Source of the DNA: JBGTCY01 sp041748615 | GTDB taxonomy: Bacteria; Bacteroidota; Bacteroidia; Chitinophagales; CAIOSU01 | Assembly (NCBI GenBank): GCA_041748615.1 | Contig: JBGTCY010000092.1 | Span: 1-11,572, forward strand | DNA: 11,572 nucleotides | Direction of reading: 5' to 3' | Shown: one piece after another, positions 1-8,593 of the stretch | Position numbering within the stretch: position 1 is the first letter of the stretch | How the letters are laid out: every line of letters begins with the position of its first letter | Made by a program: the position numbers and the translations under genes | Notes under the pieces: generated by a model | Told to the model about the DNA's origin: nothing | The model's input: the letters and a program-made list of their open reading frames with translations, nothing else | The model's database searches: none

Positions 1-1685
1 GTGATGTCATACTTGTCAAATTCGTAGAAAATACGTTTCAACTGAATTTTTCTACGCACGATTTCTTCAATGTAAAATACTTTAAAAAGCGTGTCAATCA
101 CTTCGATTTTTTTCAAATCAATTACTTCTTCACTGCCCCAAAATCCGGGTTTGGTGGCGTTTACCTGATAGACTTTTTCAGGGTCCAATTTCAACACAAA
201 GTGTTCAGCGGTATCGGTTTTGAAAGTAGAAATCAATGTCAGATTTTCTCCCAACACTGTGAATACGCTTACATCCGCGTCACCTACAGGAACTTCAGGG
301 TCTGTCTTCTTGGCGACATATCCATCCATGTAGATTTCTTTAATCATCTTGAACTGGTAAATGTCATCGCAACAGGTTTCGCTTTTTAATGAAAATCTGC
401 TCGGGCGGTTAGAGACCATGAAACCGTTTTTTTCCTCAGCGTCAATGTAATAGTATGTATCATCTACGCTGGAGTTAATCGGGTAACCTACATTCACAGG
501 CTCTGACCATTGTCCACCGCTGCCGGTAGCATAAAATACATCGAAACCTCCTATGTTGACATGACCATTGGATGAGAAATAAAATTTATTGTTTTTGCTG
601 TCAAAATAAGGTGAGTATTCATCTGAGGAGGTGTTAATGTTCGCTCCCGCGTTAACCGGTGCGCCAAATAAACCGTTACCGGTACTTTCCGCATACCAGA
701 TATCCATACCTCCAACTCCACCTTCGCGGTCAGAAACAAAGTAGAGAATTTCTTTGCCATCCGTGAGACCAACTGTAGGTTGCGTGGTAGTTTTCTTTTT
801 CGCGTTGATTTCATCACTCAGTCTTTCCGGCTCACCCCATTTATCACCTGATTTTTTACTCATGTAGATTTCGCAACGCATCTTCACATTCTTTTTCCCT
901 ACACTCAGGCATCGCGTAAAATAGTAGCGTGTTCCGTCAGGGGAAAAAGCGCCATTGCCGGTGTGCGCTTTGGGGCTGTTCACGGGTCCTTCAATCGGCT
1001 CACCGGCAGTCCAGTTACCGCCTTCAAATTTTGATTTATAGATTTTGGAATAATAGTCAACATTTTTAAGCTGCTGCAAATCCAACACACTGTCAGATTT
1101 AATGGAAGAAAAATACAAATCCGGTCCGAAAGGTTTTGGCGCGTAATCAGTGAATGGATTGTTGATGTTTTCATCTAAATGTTTGATTTCAACTCTGAGC
1201 GGCTTCGCCATCAGACTTTTCGCCAACAGGCAACCCTGGATGTGGTTTTTTGCCAGTTCATGATACTCCGGACTATCGTCCGCTAAATAGCGGTCAATGA
1301 AAGTCTGAAATTCCTGTTCCGCCTCATCGTACTTGCCGTTATATTTCAGCATGAGCGCGTACCAATAGCGGGATTTTGGGAATTTTTCATTGTCGGTCTC
1401 CAACAAAGTTTTGTACCATTTTTCCGCCATCTTATAATCACGGAGCAAGTAGTTCAATTCGGCAATCTTGTCAAGAGAAACCGTTTTTTCGGGCTTCTTT
1501 TCATTGTATTTTTCCCAATAAGTGAGGGAGTTGTAATAACTGCCTCTTTTGAAAAGTTTATTTGCCATTCTCTTGGTTTTGCGGGGACTGAGTTCCTGGT
1601 CAATATCCTGAGCGAATTGGGCAAAAACAGGCATTGCAAGGTATGGCAGTAAGAAGGCGCTGATAATAAAAACTACTCTTTTCAT
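1..1685 (-). CDS. TPR-PD40-CarboxypepD_reg-OmpA family protein, PorE-like (3' end cut by window edge)
   Basis: An open frame of 561 codons runs from the ATG at 1685 to the left edge without a stop. Residues 1-22 form a Sec signal peptide ending in PVFA, with no lipobox. Residues ~40-155 are TPR-like helices (motifs such as YDEAEQEFQTFIDRY). Residues ~170-445 hold PD40/WD40-like propeller repeats (AFSPDGTRYYFTR, YFVSDREGGVGGMDIWYA, FYFSSNGHVNIGGFDVFYA). Residues ~450-535 look like a carboxypeptidase-regulatory beta-sandwich, and an OmpA-like domain begins at ~550 (LKRIFYEFDKYDI). The order matches T9SS-associated OmpA proteins such as P. gingivalis PorE, which bind peptidoglycan and anchor outer-membrane machinery. 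PorE is a lipoprotein, whereas this protein seems to have a signal-peptidase-I type signal. It lies 58 bp downstream of the PorP/SprF gene and is probably co-transcribed. A TACCTTTA box in that spacer is only a weak promoter match. The peptidoglycan-binding residues lie outside the window. Confidence 0.9.
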   Translation of the reverse strand, partial: MKRVVFIISAFLLPYLAMPVFAQFAQDIDQELSPRKTKRMANKLFKRGSYYNSLTYWEKYNEKKPEKTVSLDKIAELNYLLRDYKMAEKWYKTLLETDNEKFPKSRYWYALMLKYNGKYDEAEQEFQTFIDRYLADDSPEYHELAKNHIQGCLLAKSLMAKPLRVEIKHLDENINNPFTDYAPKPFGPDLYFSSIKSDSVLDLQQLKNVDYYSKIYKSKFEGGNWTAGEPIEGPVNSPKAHTGNGAFSPDGTRYYFTRCLSVGKKNVKMRCEIYMSKKSGDKWGEPERLSDEINAKKKTTTQPTVGLTDGKEILYFVSDREGGVGGMDIWYAESTGNGLFGAPVNAGANINTSSDEYSPYFDSKNNKFYFSSNGHVNIGGFDVFYATGSGGQWSEPVNVGYPINSSVDDTYYYIDAEEKNGFMVSNRPSRFSLKSETCCDDIYQFKMIKEIYMDGYVAKKTDPEVPVGDADVSVFTVLGENLTLISTFKTDTAEHFVLKLDPEKVYQVNATKPGFWGSEEVIDLKKIEVIDTLFKVFYIEEIVRRKIQLKRIFYEFDKYDI

Positions 1686-1743
1686 TTCCTCTGATATTTT
1701 TGGGTTGGTTGTGAAAATTTTGGGTTAAAGGTATAAATATTAA

Positions 1744-2796
1744 TTAGAATCGCGGACAGAACAAGTTCACTTCATTAATTCTCATGATTCTGCCGATGTA
1801 AATCAAAGAAACTTCAAATCCTCCCCGGTTGTTGGTCGCGGTGTTGAGCGAAGAAGTGTTCACGTCATAACTGAAGCCTACTCTGAATCTTTTCATCAAC
1901 TCAATCGCCAGCATCGGGCTGACGGCATCTTCCCAGCGATACCAACCACCGAGATACAATGTAGCTTCTTTACCGGGAGTCGTGGATACATCAAATCCGA
2001 AGTTAGCGCCAAAGTTGATTTCGCGGGCTTGTGCCTGTGTCATCCAAATCACACCGGGCAAAAAACTGATACGTTCTGTGATTCCCCAGTCAATTCCGCC
2101 ATGTACGACCCAGCGCATGGGCAGTTTGCTGTCATTGAATGTACGCTGCAACTGGCTTTCGGTAGGTTCTCCAATATTAAATAAAGAGAATCCTGAGAAG
2201 ATGGTAAACTGCTTTGCCAGACGGGCGCTGTAAAACAACCCCGTGTTGAATACAGGAATGGTTTTGCTGTTGTTACCAATATTATCAATGGAAGTAATAT
2301 TCGGGTCAAACACGCCATTATTAAACTGGTCGCCAAAAATAAACTCGGAGGTTTTGATGGTGGTCTGTCTCATACCACCCTGAATACCCAATGACAACTG
2401 ATGTTTGAAATCCTTATCCAGCGCTTTGATATAAGCTACCGAAGCAATCGCCTGCAAGGTATTAAAACGCCTGTTATTCGTAATGTCGTTCACAAACAAG
2501 ATACCTGCACCGATGGCATTATTTTTCTTTTTTCCGAAAACAAAAGGAATATCAAAAGATGCTGCCGGAGTTGAATAAGCATTGAACTTCGGGTCGGTTG
2601 AAAGGCTCCTCCACTGCGCACGATAAATGCCTGCCAGACGGTAATCACCATTCATCCTGCCGGTGAGCGCGGGGTTTAAAGTGAGCGGTGAAGCATAAAA
2701 CTGACTGAAGTGAATGTCCTGTGCCACAGCGCTTCCAGCCAGCATGAGCACCATACAAACTAAGGTGATGTGCTTGATTTTTGAATACATTTTCAT
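1744..2796 (-). CDS. Type IX secretion system membrane protein, PorP/SprF family
   Basis: This 350-residue protein has a signal peptide (residues 1-25, ending GSAVA) followed by the family hallmark QDIHFSQFYASPLTLNPALTG-type start (residues 26-46). It ends in CPRF, the C-terminus typical of this family. The body has alternating hydrophobic and polar beta strands rich in Gly and aromatics (for example ATLYLGGWYRWEDAVSPMLA near residue 280), as expected for an outer-membrane barrel. In Flavobacterium johnsoniae, SprF is needed for secretion of the type B cargo SprB, and SprF paralogues are often encoded next to other type B cargo. Here the gene follows the giant type B protein by 38 bp and precedes the OmpA protein by 58 bp, so it is most likely the dedicated partner of that cargo rather than core PorP; this is inference. 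The ATG at 2796 was used; the ATG two codons later is an equally good start. No clear Shine-Dalgarno is visible. Confidence 0.93.
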   Translation of the reverse strand: MKMYSKIKHITLVCMVLMLAGSAVAQDIHFSQFYASPLTLNPALTGRMNGDYRLAGIYRAQWRSLSTDPKFNAYSTPAASFDIPFVFGKKKNNAIGAGILFVNDITNNRRFNTLQAIASVAYIKALDKDFKHQLSLGIQGGMRQTTIKTSEFIFGDQFNNGVFDPNITSIDNIGNNSKTIPVFNTGLFYSARLAKQFTIFSGFSLFNIGEPTESQLQRTFNDSKLPMRWVVHGGIDWGITERISFLPGVIWMTQAQAREINFGANFGFDVSTTPGKEATLYLGGWYRWEDAVSPMLAIELMKRFRVGFSYDVNTSSLNTATNNRGGFEVSLIYIGRIMRINEVNLFCPRF

Positions 2797-2834
2797 ACGA
2801 TGTTCTTTGTTTTGGTCGGTAAAAATAAAAAAAT

Positions 2835-5800
2835 TTATCTCAGTAATGAAAATACTCCTGATTGAGTTTTAATTTCTCCATTCGCAAGTTCTACTACCGC
2901 GTAATATGAATAGGTTCCGGATGGTTGTTCCTGCCCTTTATAGCTTCCATCCCACCCGGTTACATCTTCACTAATCAGTTGCCCCCAGCGGTTATAAATC
3001 CTGAATTCTTTCACAGAAACTGTTCCTCCGAAAGCTAATTCAAACCGGTCATTTGAACCATCTCCATTGGGAGTAAAAGCATCTGGAATGGCAAATTTAC
3101 TATCCGCAATTACAAGTACGGTATCTGTCGCGGTACATTCTGTTTCAAGGTCAGTGATTTCTACGGTATAGATGGTATTCGTAGTTGGACTTGCTACCGG
3201 GAATTGAGAAGTCGGGTCATCCAATGTTTCTACAGGCGACCAGTTAAAATCATAAGCGCCAGAGCCATTCATTACATTTGCCGATAAAGTAGTGGTGCCA
3301 TTCGGTCCGACAACTATCGGGTCAGCGGTTGCCACGACCGCAAGTGAATCATACACTACAACAGATTCATCAATGCCGACACATCCCTGCGCATTTACAA
3401 CCGTAACGCTGTAAGTGCCGGATTCAAAAACGGTAATATTCTGACCTGTGGAACCATTTGACCATAAATATGAAACCAAATCAGCAGGCACTTCCAATAA
3501 GAATGAATCTCCGGGGAAGCAAAGCAGTCCGTCAGGCAAATTAAGGTCAAGTTCATAAACATTCAGGGTAACGCTGGCATCATTTTCACAATCGTTCGCA
3601 TCCGTCACCGTTACCGTGTAAGTACCGCTGAAATCGGCAATCAGGATGGAGTCTGTGGAGCTGTCATTCCACAAATATTCCGCAAAACTTCCCGGGAATA
3701 AAATATAACCGGGACACACATCGCCTCCATTTCCTAAATCAGGCAAGGGCAAGGAATTTACCACAAGCCGAGCATTATCTGAAGCCGTACAATTATTCGC
3801 ATCGGTCACTGTTACCGTGTAAACGGCTGCTGTTGTCACTGTGACGGAAGGCGTGGTAGCGCTGTTGCTCCATTGATAAGACTGAAATCCGGCACCCGGA
3901 CTGAAAGTTACAGACTGACCCTGGCAAACTGTGGTATCATTTCCAATATCAATAATCGGAGTGACATCTGTAATCGTAATGGCATCCACATACTGACAGC
4001 TATTGACATCCGTCACCGTGACACCGAAAACACCGGCTTGTGTGGTACTGATGGAAGAAGAAGTTGCGCCTGTTGACCAAAAATAATCAGCATATCCCGC
4101 ACCTGCATCCAAGACAAATAAGGTGTTGTTGCAGGTGGTGGTATCATTACCCAGGTTAACAGGATTCGCAGGGAAATAATCAAAGGCTAAACTGTCAATA
4201 TCTTCACATCCGATGGTATCGGTGGCAGTTACGGAATAAATTCCGGGGATGGAAGTGACAATGAAAGTGTCCGTTGTGCCGGTTGACCAGATATAAGTAT
4301 TAAAGGAATTTCCGGCTATTAAAATCAATTGCTGACCAGCGCATAAAGTAACATCCGGTCCTAAGTCAACAGATGGCGAGCTAAAGATAATTTGCACGGT
4401 ATCAAATGCCGGGCAATTGTTGGTGTCGGCAACTGTGACAGCATAATTACCGGAAGTAAAAACTATGATAGTTGTATCTGTGGAACCGTTGCTCCAGGCA
4501 TAAGCGGCAAATCCCGAACCTGCATTAATCGTAATGGAATCACCCGCGCAGGTTGTCTGATTATTACCAAGACTGACAGTTGGTGCATTATTAATGACCA
4601 AATCAATGGAGTCTGATTTAAAACATCCAAATAAATCCGTTACCGTTACCGAGTAAGTTCCGGCTGTAGTAATATTGATGGAACGTGAAGTAGCGCCCGT
4701 ATTCCAATTGTAGCCGGCAAATCCCGCACCGGCATCCAAATTATAAGAGCCGGTGAAACACAGGATACTGTCATTGGAAAAACTGATGTCCGGTGATGAA
4801 AAAATACTGACCGTAACCGAATCGCGAACCACACAACTTTCAGTTGCATCGCTGATGGTGACATAATACTTGGTGGTTGAATCAGGCGTTGCCACCGGAT
4901 CGGGGCAATTGTAGCAACTCAGACCGGGGATTGGATCCCAATCAAACAGGACTCCCCCTGAAACACCTAACTGAACACTCTGCCCTCCGCAAATGGAAGT
5001 ATCAGGACTGCTCACTTCCGCGTTGAATGTTACAAAATTGACTGTCAGCGAATCCACAAGCGTGCATCCGTTTACAAAAGTATATTCAACCGTGTAGGTA
5101 GTCGGGACATTAGGCGTAGCAATGGGATTGGCGATTGCAGGATTGTCCAAAGTTCCGGCAGGACTCCACAGAATGGAGGTAGTTCCGACAGGAGCCTGGC
5201 AAAATGTAAATCTGGCGTTAGGTCTGCCGGTGGAAGTGGAAGGAAAATTAAGATTGCAACCTGCCTGACCATCTGTAAAAACATGCAATACCGTTGTTCC
5301 TGTGGTAGTGGTAATTTGAACATCATCATTGCCCGTCCAACCGAATGCCGGATTATTAAAGCACACTTCAACCACGAGATTGGAAGTGCCGTCCCAATCA
5401 TAAGGGTTGGTGAGCGTGTGGGTGTTCCACCCGAAAACCGTTGAATAATTAATCGGACCCATCACAGTTGTCATGCCCGCTGTCAGGAATCCCGAAGAAG
5501 TCAGCGTGTTTGCTGAAGTACATCCCATTCTAATGGTATATCCCTGGTAAGGAGCTGAACTGGCTTTGTTCGTTACATTAAAAGCAACCTGACTGATAGT
5601 ACCGGATGTAATCATCCCGGCTGCCCGCAAATCAGCCGCACGATATAAAAACTGAACGCGTCCATCTTCCCAAAATCCTTTATAAGGTGTGCCGGTGTTT
5701 GAAGCAGAGGTGCCGATTCCCGCCTGCCTGACCGCAGGTACAGAGGTGCAGGGTGTTCCATTTACACCGCAAGGTAAAGTTGTCTTTGGCGGGTCGCCCA

Positions 5801-8363
5801 ATACATTGACATTTAACTGAATCGGAACAAAATTGCCGCAGATGGTCGTGTCCGGTACTGCTTCAATGGAATAAGAATCGTCAATATTCAACGTAATCAG
5901 GGCTGAGCCGTCACATTGATTATCACTGACAAAAAGCGTGTAATCAATTAATTCAGTAACGACCGCTGTCGGATTGGGAATGTTGGGATTGGAAAGTCCT
6001 GTTGTAGGTGACCATGAAAAAGTGTAGCTGCTGATGAGCGGGTCGCAAATCGTGAAAATCGTTTTGGGAATTCTTTGATAGATGAAGGAAGGGTTCAGCG
6101 TACAACCATCGGCATTATTTGAATTACCGCGCATTGAAGCGTTATACGTAACAATTTCGCTCAACAACTGGTCATTCCCCCCCGGGCTTGCCAATGATGG
6201 GTTGTTAAAACAGATTTCAATGACGAGATTACTTCTGCCATCCCAGTCATAAGGAGTGCTTAAAGGAAAATTGATGATGCCCTGGTTGGTGGAAATCGTT
6301 GAGGGTCCAAACACCACCACACTGGCATTTTCCCATCCATTTCCAACACTGAGACTTGTCGCTCCGGTACATCCCATTTTAATCGTGAGATTTTGAAACA
6401 CCCCGGTGCTGGCTTTCACGCCCACTTCAAATTGCAAACGGGTGATTGTTCCCGCGAAAATTCCGGCCGCATTTAAATTGGATGCAAGATATAGCGCCTG
6501 ATAACGCGCGTCTTCCTGAGAACCTTGCAGCGGAGTTCCGGTAAAGCTGGTCGGGCTTGAATCTGCGTAAGGTTTATCAACCGGCAAATTTTGGGCAGAG
6601 CAACTCAACAAAGTTTCCCCGCAATCCAACGGGAAAATTTGAGAAGTAAGCTGCACGGTATCGCCCGGACAAACATTATTCCTGTCAACGCTTAATTCCA
6701 CAATTGGTCCAACTCCTATGACATAGACGGTTGTGCTGTCAATGATTGTGCAACCGGTATCAGAAGTTACCGTGACAGAATAAGTGGTGGTATTAAAAGG
6801 GAAAGCGGTGGGTGTCGGACCGTTCGTATTTATCAATGTTGAGGTAGGCGACCAACGATAAGTAAAAGGCGCCCACGATGGGTCAGCAACCGCGTTCAAC
6901 AAGGTGGAACTGTTTCTGCAAATCGTATCAAACGGCTCCAGTTCCAACAGAAAATCCGGAACTACAATCACACGTACCGTATCTATATTTTTACACAAAC
7001 TGCTCAAGTCGCTGGTTACGATGTAATCCGTTGTTACCGTTGGAAAAGCTAATGGATTGCGAATGGTCGTATCACTCAATCCTGCTGAAGGCGTCCAGAT
7101 AAAATTATTTCCGCCAAAAGCATTTAATTGAACAGGTCCACCGGCTGGGCAAAAGCGAATATCCGGCCCGGCTGAAGTTCCGCTCAAAACAAAAATCTGG
7201 TAACTCACCACCGTTGAACCGAAAATCGGACAGGCATTATCCGTAACCGTTACCGTGAATACATTGATACCCGTATCCAAGGCGGTGGGTGTCCATGAAA
7301 AATTTCCAATCAAAGTATTCCCGCTTCCGCTCACGGAAAAAGAGGAGCCGGGTATCGCCTGAGTCGCATTGGAACTCATGTTAATAGTGTTCGCTGCGTC
7401 AGGGTCAGTTGCCGTGAATTGAAAACTCACGTTTTCATCCGGACACAACTCAATGGTCACTGAATCACGTTGCACTCCACCCACCTGATTTTGAATACTA
7501 CTGACTGTTGGTTGATTATTGGTACAGGGAATGATTACAATTTGAATATCACGCATGGTGCTTCCAATCAATACTCCATTCCGGTAGGCGCTTACCAGAA
7601 CAGTTACCACCGCGGTTTGCTGACCGGTAGGCGTGAAAGTCATTTGACCGGTATTGGTATCAAAAATAAAACCGCTTGAAGTATTGAATGGATTGCCGGG
7701 AGTGAATCCGCCCGAATAAGGCACGTTCGTAGTGGCGCCACCCAAAGGATTAATCAAGGTATAAACCAATGAATCTCCGTCAATATCAATCGCGCCATGA
7801 TTATAATTGAATTGCTGCCCGGCACAAACATAAGGAACCGGCAGTGATGTAAATAAGGGTGAATTGTCACATATTCCGCCTGTATTATTCAGAGTAGCCC
7901 TGACATACAGATTGTAAGAACCCGGAGTGACGAGATTGGTGATTTGGTCATTGCGGCAGCATAAGTTGTAGGAAATTGTCCAGTCTGAACATTGTGCAGG
8001 CAATGTAATAATGCTTTCATAAACAAATTGCTGTACACCCGGCAATGGTCCGTTGTTACAGGAGCTTTGAGCAAGCTGCTGGGGACACAATGGAGACACT
8101 TCCTGAAAACTCACCTGGGATAAAGTGACATTGAAACTGAGACCACACGATGCCGAGGAAATATTGACAGACGCGTTGGCGGGAGCGGCAATCCCCGCGC
8201 AGTCACGATATAAATTTAAAGTGACCAGGAAGCTGTCATTTCCTACGCATTGATAGGACAAATCAGCACCCATGGCGTGACTTGCCCACGCTTTTTCAGG
8301 TAGTAAAAGAAATGACACCAGCATGGATATTATACCAAGCCTTAAAAATTTCATAATCTTCAT
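2835..8363 (-). CDS. Giant secreted multi-Ig/PKD adhesin-like protein with T9SS type B (gliding-motility-associated) C-terminal domain
   Basis: An 1842-residue cell-surface or secreted protein. Signal peptide 1-27 (ends KAWA, mature start SHAMGADLSYQC). Residues 28-280 form a Cys-rich domain with 11 cysteines (39, 55, 73, 93, 102, 125, 135, 136, 165, 180, 280) of a type common at the N-terminus of Bacteroidota giant adhesins. Residues ~281-395 are cadherin/Ig-like. PKD/Ig-like domains with W-(S/T)-P-x(3)-L cores follow at ~396-470, 471-550, 551-830, 831-1110 and 1111-1187; the third and fourth each carry a ~190-residue insert. Seven ~65-70-residue repeats occupy 1188-1672, another Ig-like domain 1673-1753, and the type B sorting domain 1757-1842 (FTPNGDGSNDRF, FRIYNRWGQ, WDGSYKGQEQPSGTYSY, ending FSLLR). 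The CTD directs T9SS export across the outer membrane. I see no catalytic motif, so adhesion or matrix function is inferred from architecture. It heads the PorP/SprF and OmpA operon. The upstream ATG was chosen; the one at codon 4 would also give a signal peptide. Confidence 0.93.
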   Translation of the reverse strand: MKIMKFLRLGIISMLVSFLLLPEKAWASHAMGADLSYQCVGNDSFLVTLNLYRDCAGIAAPANASVNISSASCGLSFNVTLSQVSFQEVSPLCPQQLAQSSCNNGPLPGVQQFVYESIITLPAQCSDWTISYNLCCRNDQITNLVTPGSYNLYVRATLNNTGGICDNSPLFTSLPVPYVCAGQQFNYNHGAIDIDGDSLVYTLINPLGGATTNVPYSGGFTPGNPFNTSSGFIFDTNTGQMTFTPTGQQTAVVTVLVSAYRNGVLIGSTMRDIQIVIIPCTNNQPTVSSIQNQVGGVQRDSVTIELCPDENVSFQFTATDPDAANTINMSSNATQAIPGSSFSVSGSGNTLIGNFSWTPTALDTGINVFTVTVTDNACPIFGSTVVSYQIFVLSGTSAGPDIRFCPAGGPVQLNAFGGNNFIWTPSAGLSDTTIRNPLAFPTVTTDYIVTSDLSSLCKNIDTVRVIVVPDFLLELEPFDTICRNSSTLLNAVADPSWAPFTYRWSPTSTLINTNGPTPTAFPFNTTTYSVTVTSDTGCTIIDSTTVYVIGVGPIVELSVDRNNVCPGDTVQLTSQIFPLDCGETLLSCSAQNLPVDKPYADSSPTSFTGTPLQGSQEDARYQALYLASNLNAAGIFAGTITRLQFEVGVKASTGVFQNLTIKMGCTGATSLSVGNGWENASVVVFGPSTISTNQGIINFPLSTPYDWDGRSNLVIEICFNNPSLASPGGNDQLLSEIVTYNASMRGNSNNADGCTLNPSFIYQRIPKTIFTICDPLISSYTFSWSPTTGLSNPNIPNPTAVVTELIDYTLFVSDNQCDGSALITLNIDDSYSIEAVPDTTICGNFVPIQLNVNVLGDPPKTTLPCGVNGTPCTSVPAVRQAGIGTSASNTGTPYKGFWEDGRVQFLYRAADLRAAGMITSGTISQVAFNVTNKASSAPYQGYTIRMGCTSANTLTSSGFLTAGMTTVMGPINYSTVFGWNTHTLTNPYDWDGTSNLVVEVCFNNPAFGWTGNDDVQITTTTGTTVLHVFTDGQAGCNLNFPSTSTGRPNARFTFCQAPVGTTSILWSPAGTLDNPAIANPIATPNVPTTYTVEYTFVNGCTLVDSLTVNFVTFNAEVSSPDTSICGGQSVQLGVSGGVLFDWDPIPGLSCYNCPDPVATPDSTTKYYVTISDATESCVVRDSVTVSIFSSPDISFSNDSILCFTGSYNLDAGAGFAGYNWNTGATSRSINITTAGTYSVTVTDLFGCFKSDSIDLVINNAPTVSLGNNQTTCAGDSITINAGSGFAAYAWSNGSTDTTIIVFTSGNYAVTVADTNNCPAFDTVQIIFSSPSVDLGPDVTLCAGQQLILIAGNSFNTYIWSTGTTDTFIVTSIPGIYSVTATDTIGCEDIDSLAFDYFPANPVNLGNDTTTCNNTLFVLDAGAGYADYFWSTGATSSSISTTQAGVFGVTVTDVNSCQYVDAITITDVTPIIDIGNDTTVCQGQSVTFSPGAGFQSYQWSNSATTPSVTVTTAAVYTVTVTDANNCTASDNARLVVNSLPLPDLGNGGDVCPGYILFPGSFAEYLWNDSSTDSILIADFSGTYTVTVTDANDCENDASVTLNVYELDLNLPDGLLCFPGDSFLLEVPADLVSYLWSNGSTGQNITVFESGTYSVTVVNAQGCVGIDESVVVYDSLAVVATADPIVVGPNGTTTLSANVMNGSGAYDFNWSPVETLDDPTSQFPVASPTTNTIYTVEITDLETECTATDTVLVIADSKFAIPDAFTPNGDGSNDRFELAFGGTVSVKEFRIYNRWGQLISEDVTGWDGSYKGQEQPSGTYSYYAVVELANGEIKTQSGVFSLLR
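2838..3095 (-). other. T9SS type B C-terminal sorting domain of the giant protein
   Basis: Residues 1757-1842 match the gliding-motility-associated C-terminal domain (TIGR04131/CHU_C type). Landmarks are PDAFTPNGDGSNDRF at the start, then IYNRWGQLI, WDGSYKG, PSGTYSYY and a terminal GVFSLLR. In this family the domain is the secretion signal read by the T9SS and, for SprB-type cargo, needs a cognate SprF-like protein, which is the next gene here. Confidence 0.93.
3348..4802 (-). repeat. Array of seven tandem Ig-like repeats (protein-level) in the giant protein
   Basis: Residues 1188-1672 contain seven consecutive units of about 65-70 residues. Each follows the pattern C-x-G ... AGxGFxxYxWSxGxT ... 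GxYxVTVTDxxxC. Most units have two Cys, one near the start and one just after the TVTD motif, which could form a disulfide in each unit. The sixth unit (about 1537-1602) is shorter, with FPGSFAEYLWND in place of the AG-GF core. Identity between units is moderate and concentrated in the WS and TVTD motifs, so the expansion looks old rather than recent. Confidence 0.85.
5199..5771 (-). repeat. Second copy of the nested jelly-roll-like insert
   Basis: Residues ~865-1055 repeat the first insert's motifs in the same order: GTPYKGFWEDGRVQFLY, YTIRMGCTSANTL, YDWDGTSNLVVEVCFNNP and a closing FTFC. The host Ig-like domain is again split at the equivalent point (ICGNFVPIQLNVNVLG before, ILWSPAGTLDNPAIANP after). 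Insert starts are about 284 residues apart, so the simplest explanation is duplication of a whole Ig-plus-insert module. Confidence 0.75.
6039..6623 (-). repeat. First copy of a ~190-residue jelly-roll-like insert nested in an Ig/PKD-like domain
   Basis: Residues ~581-775 interrupt an Ig-like domain: its first strands (VCPGDTVQLTSQIFPLDCG) lie before the insert and its second half (FSWSPTTGLSNPNIPNPTA) after it. Key motifs are GTPLQGSQEDARYQALY, LTIKMGCT, YDWDGRSNLVIEICFNNP and a closing IFTIC. The style resembles a beta-rich module widespread in Bacteroidota secreted proteins (EDxRxQxLY ... IxMGxT ... WDGxSNxVxExCF). It is paralogous to the second copy at 5199-5771. Boundaries are approximate. 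Confidence 0.75.
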
Positions 8364-8593
8364 TTTAATTCATTGAAAAAAAAACTACTACCAGCAGGAA
8401 GTCGCCAAAGATAAATAAATAACCGGATGTTTATGTATAAAAATCAGCCTTTAAATGTCATTTTCTAATCCCATGATGTCTTGATTTTTTTCAATATGTT
8501 TTAAAAAAAAAGGAAAATGTACCGGCTTGCCATTTTTTTTATAATTTAAAGTTCTGATTACATTCATTTCCTCACCATTTAAAATTTCCAAAT
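8364..8593. other. Divergent intergenic region between the giant protein gene and the small HTH gene
   Basis: This 230-bp AT-rich spacer separates two divergent starts. It contains a Bacteroidota-type -7 box for the minus-strand operon (8406-8413), runs of A and T, and small palindromes such as TTGATTTTTTTCAA at 8481-8494. I found no convincing promoter pair for the plus-strand gene and no coding potential. Confidence 0.6.
8406..8413 (-). promoter_or_regulatory. Candidate sigma-ABfr-type -7 box upstream of the adhesin operon
   Basis: Read on the minus strand this is TATCTTTG, a full match to the Bacteroidota -7 consensus TAnnTTTG, about 43 bp upstream of the start codon at 8363. A transcript would begin near 8400 with a leader of roughly 35 nt. 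No clear -33 TTG/TTTG lies at the usual spacing; only T-rich sequence is there. Confidence 0.45.

Noticed and set aside
551..1639. Three short minus-strand open frames (551-817, 980-1174, 1454-1639)
   Set aside because: They are out-of-frame shadows of the OmpA-family gene, whose continuous frame spans 1-1685 but lacks a stop inside the window.
8481..8494. TTGATTTTTTTCAA as an operator for the HTH protein
   Set aside because: The arms are only 4 bp around a T-run, which is expected by chance in such AT-rich sequence.
8481..8554. Sigma-ABfr promoter for the plus-strand HTH gene (TTG at 8481 with TATGTTTT, or TTG at 8527 with TAAAGTTC)
   Set aside because: The first pair has an 11-bp spacer, which is too short, and the second has a poor -7 box, so neither is supportable.
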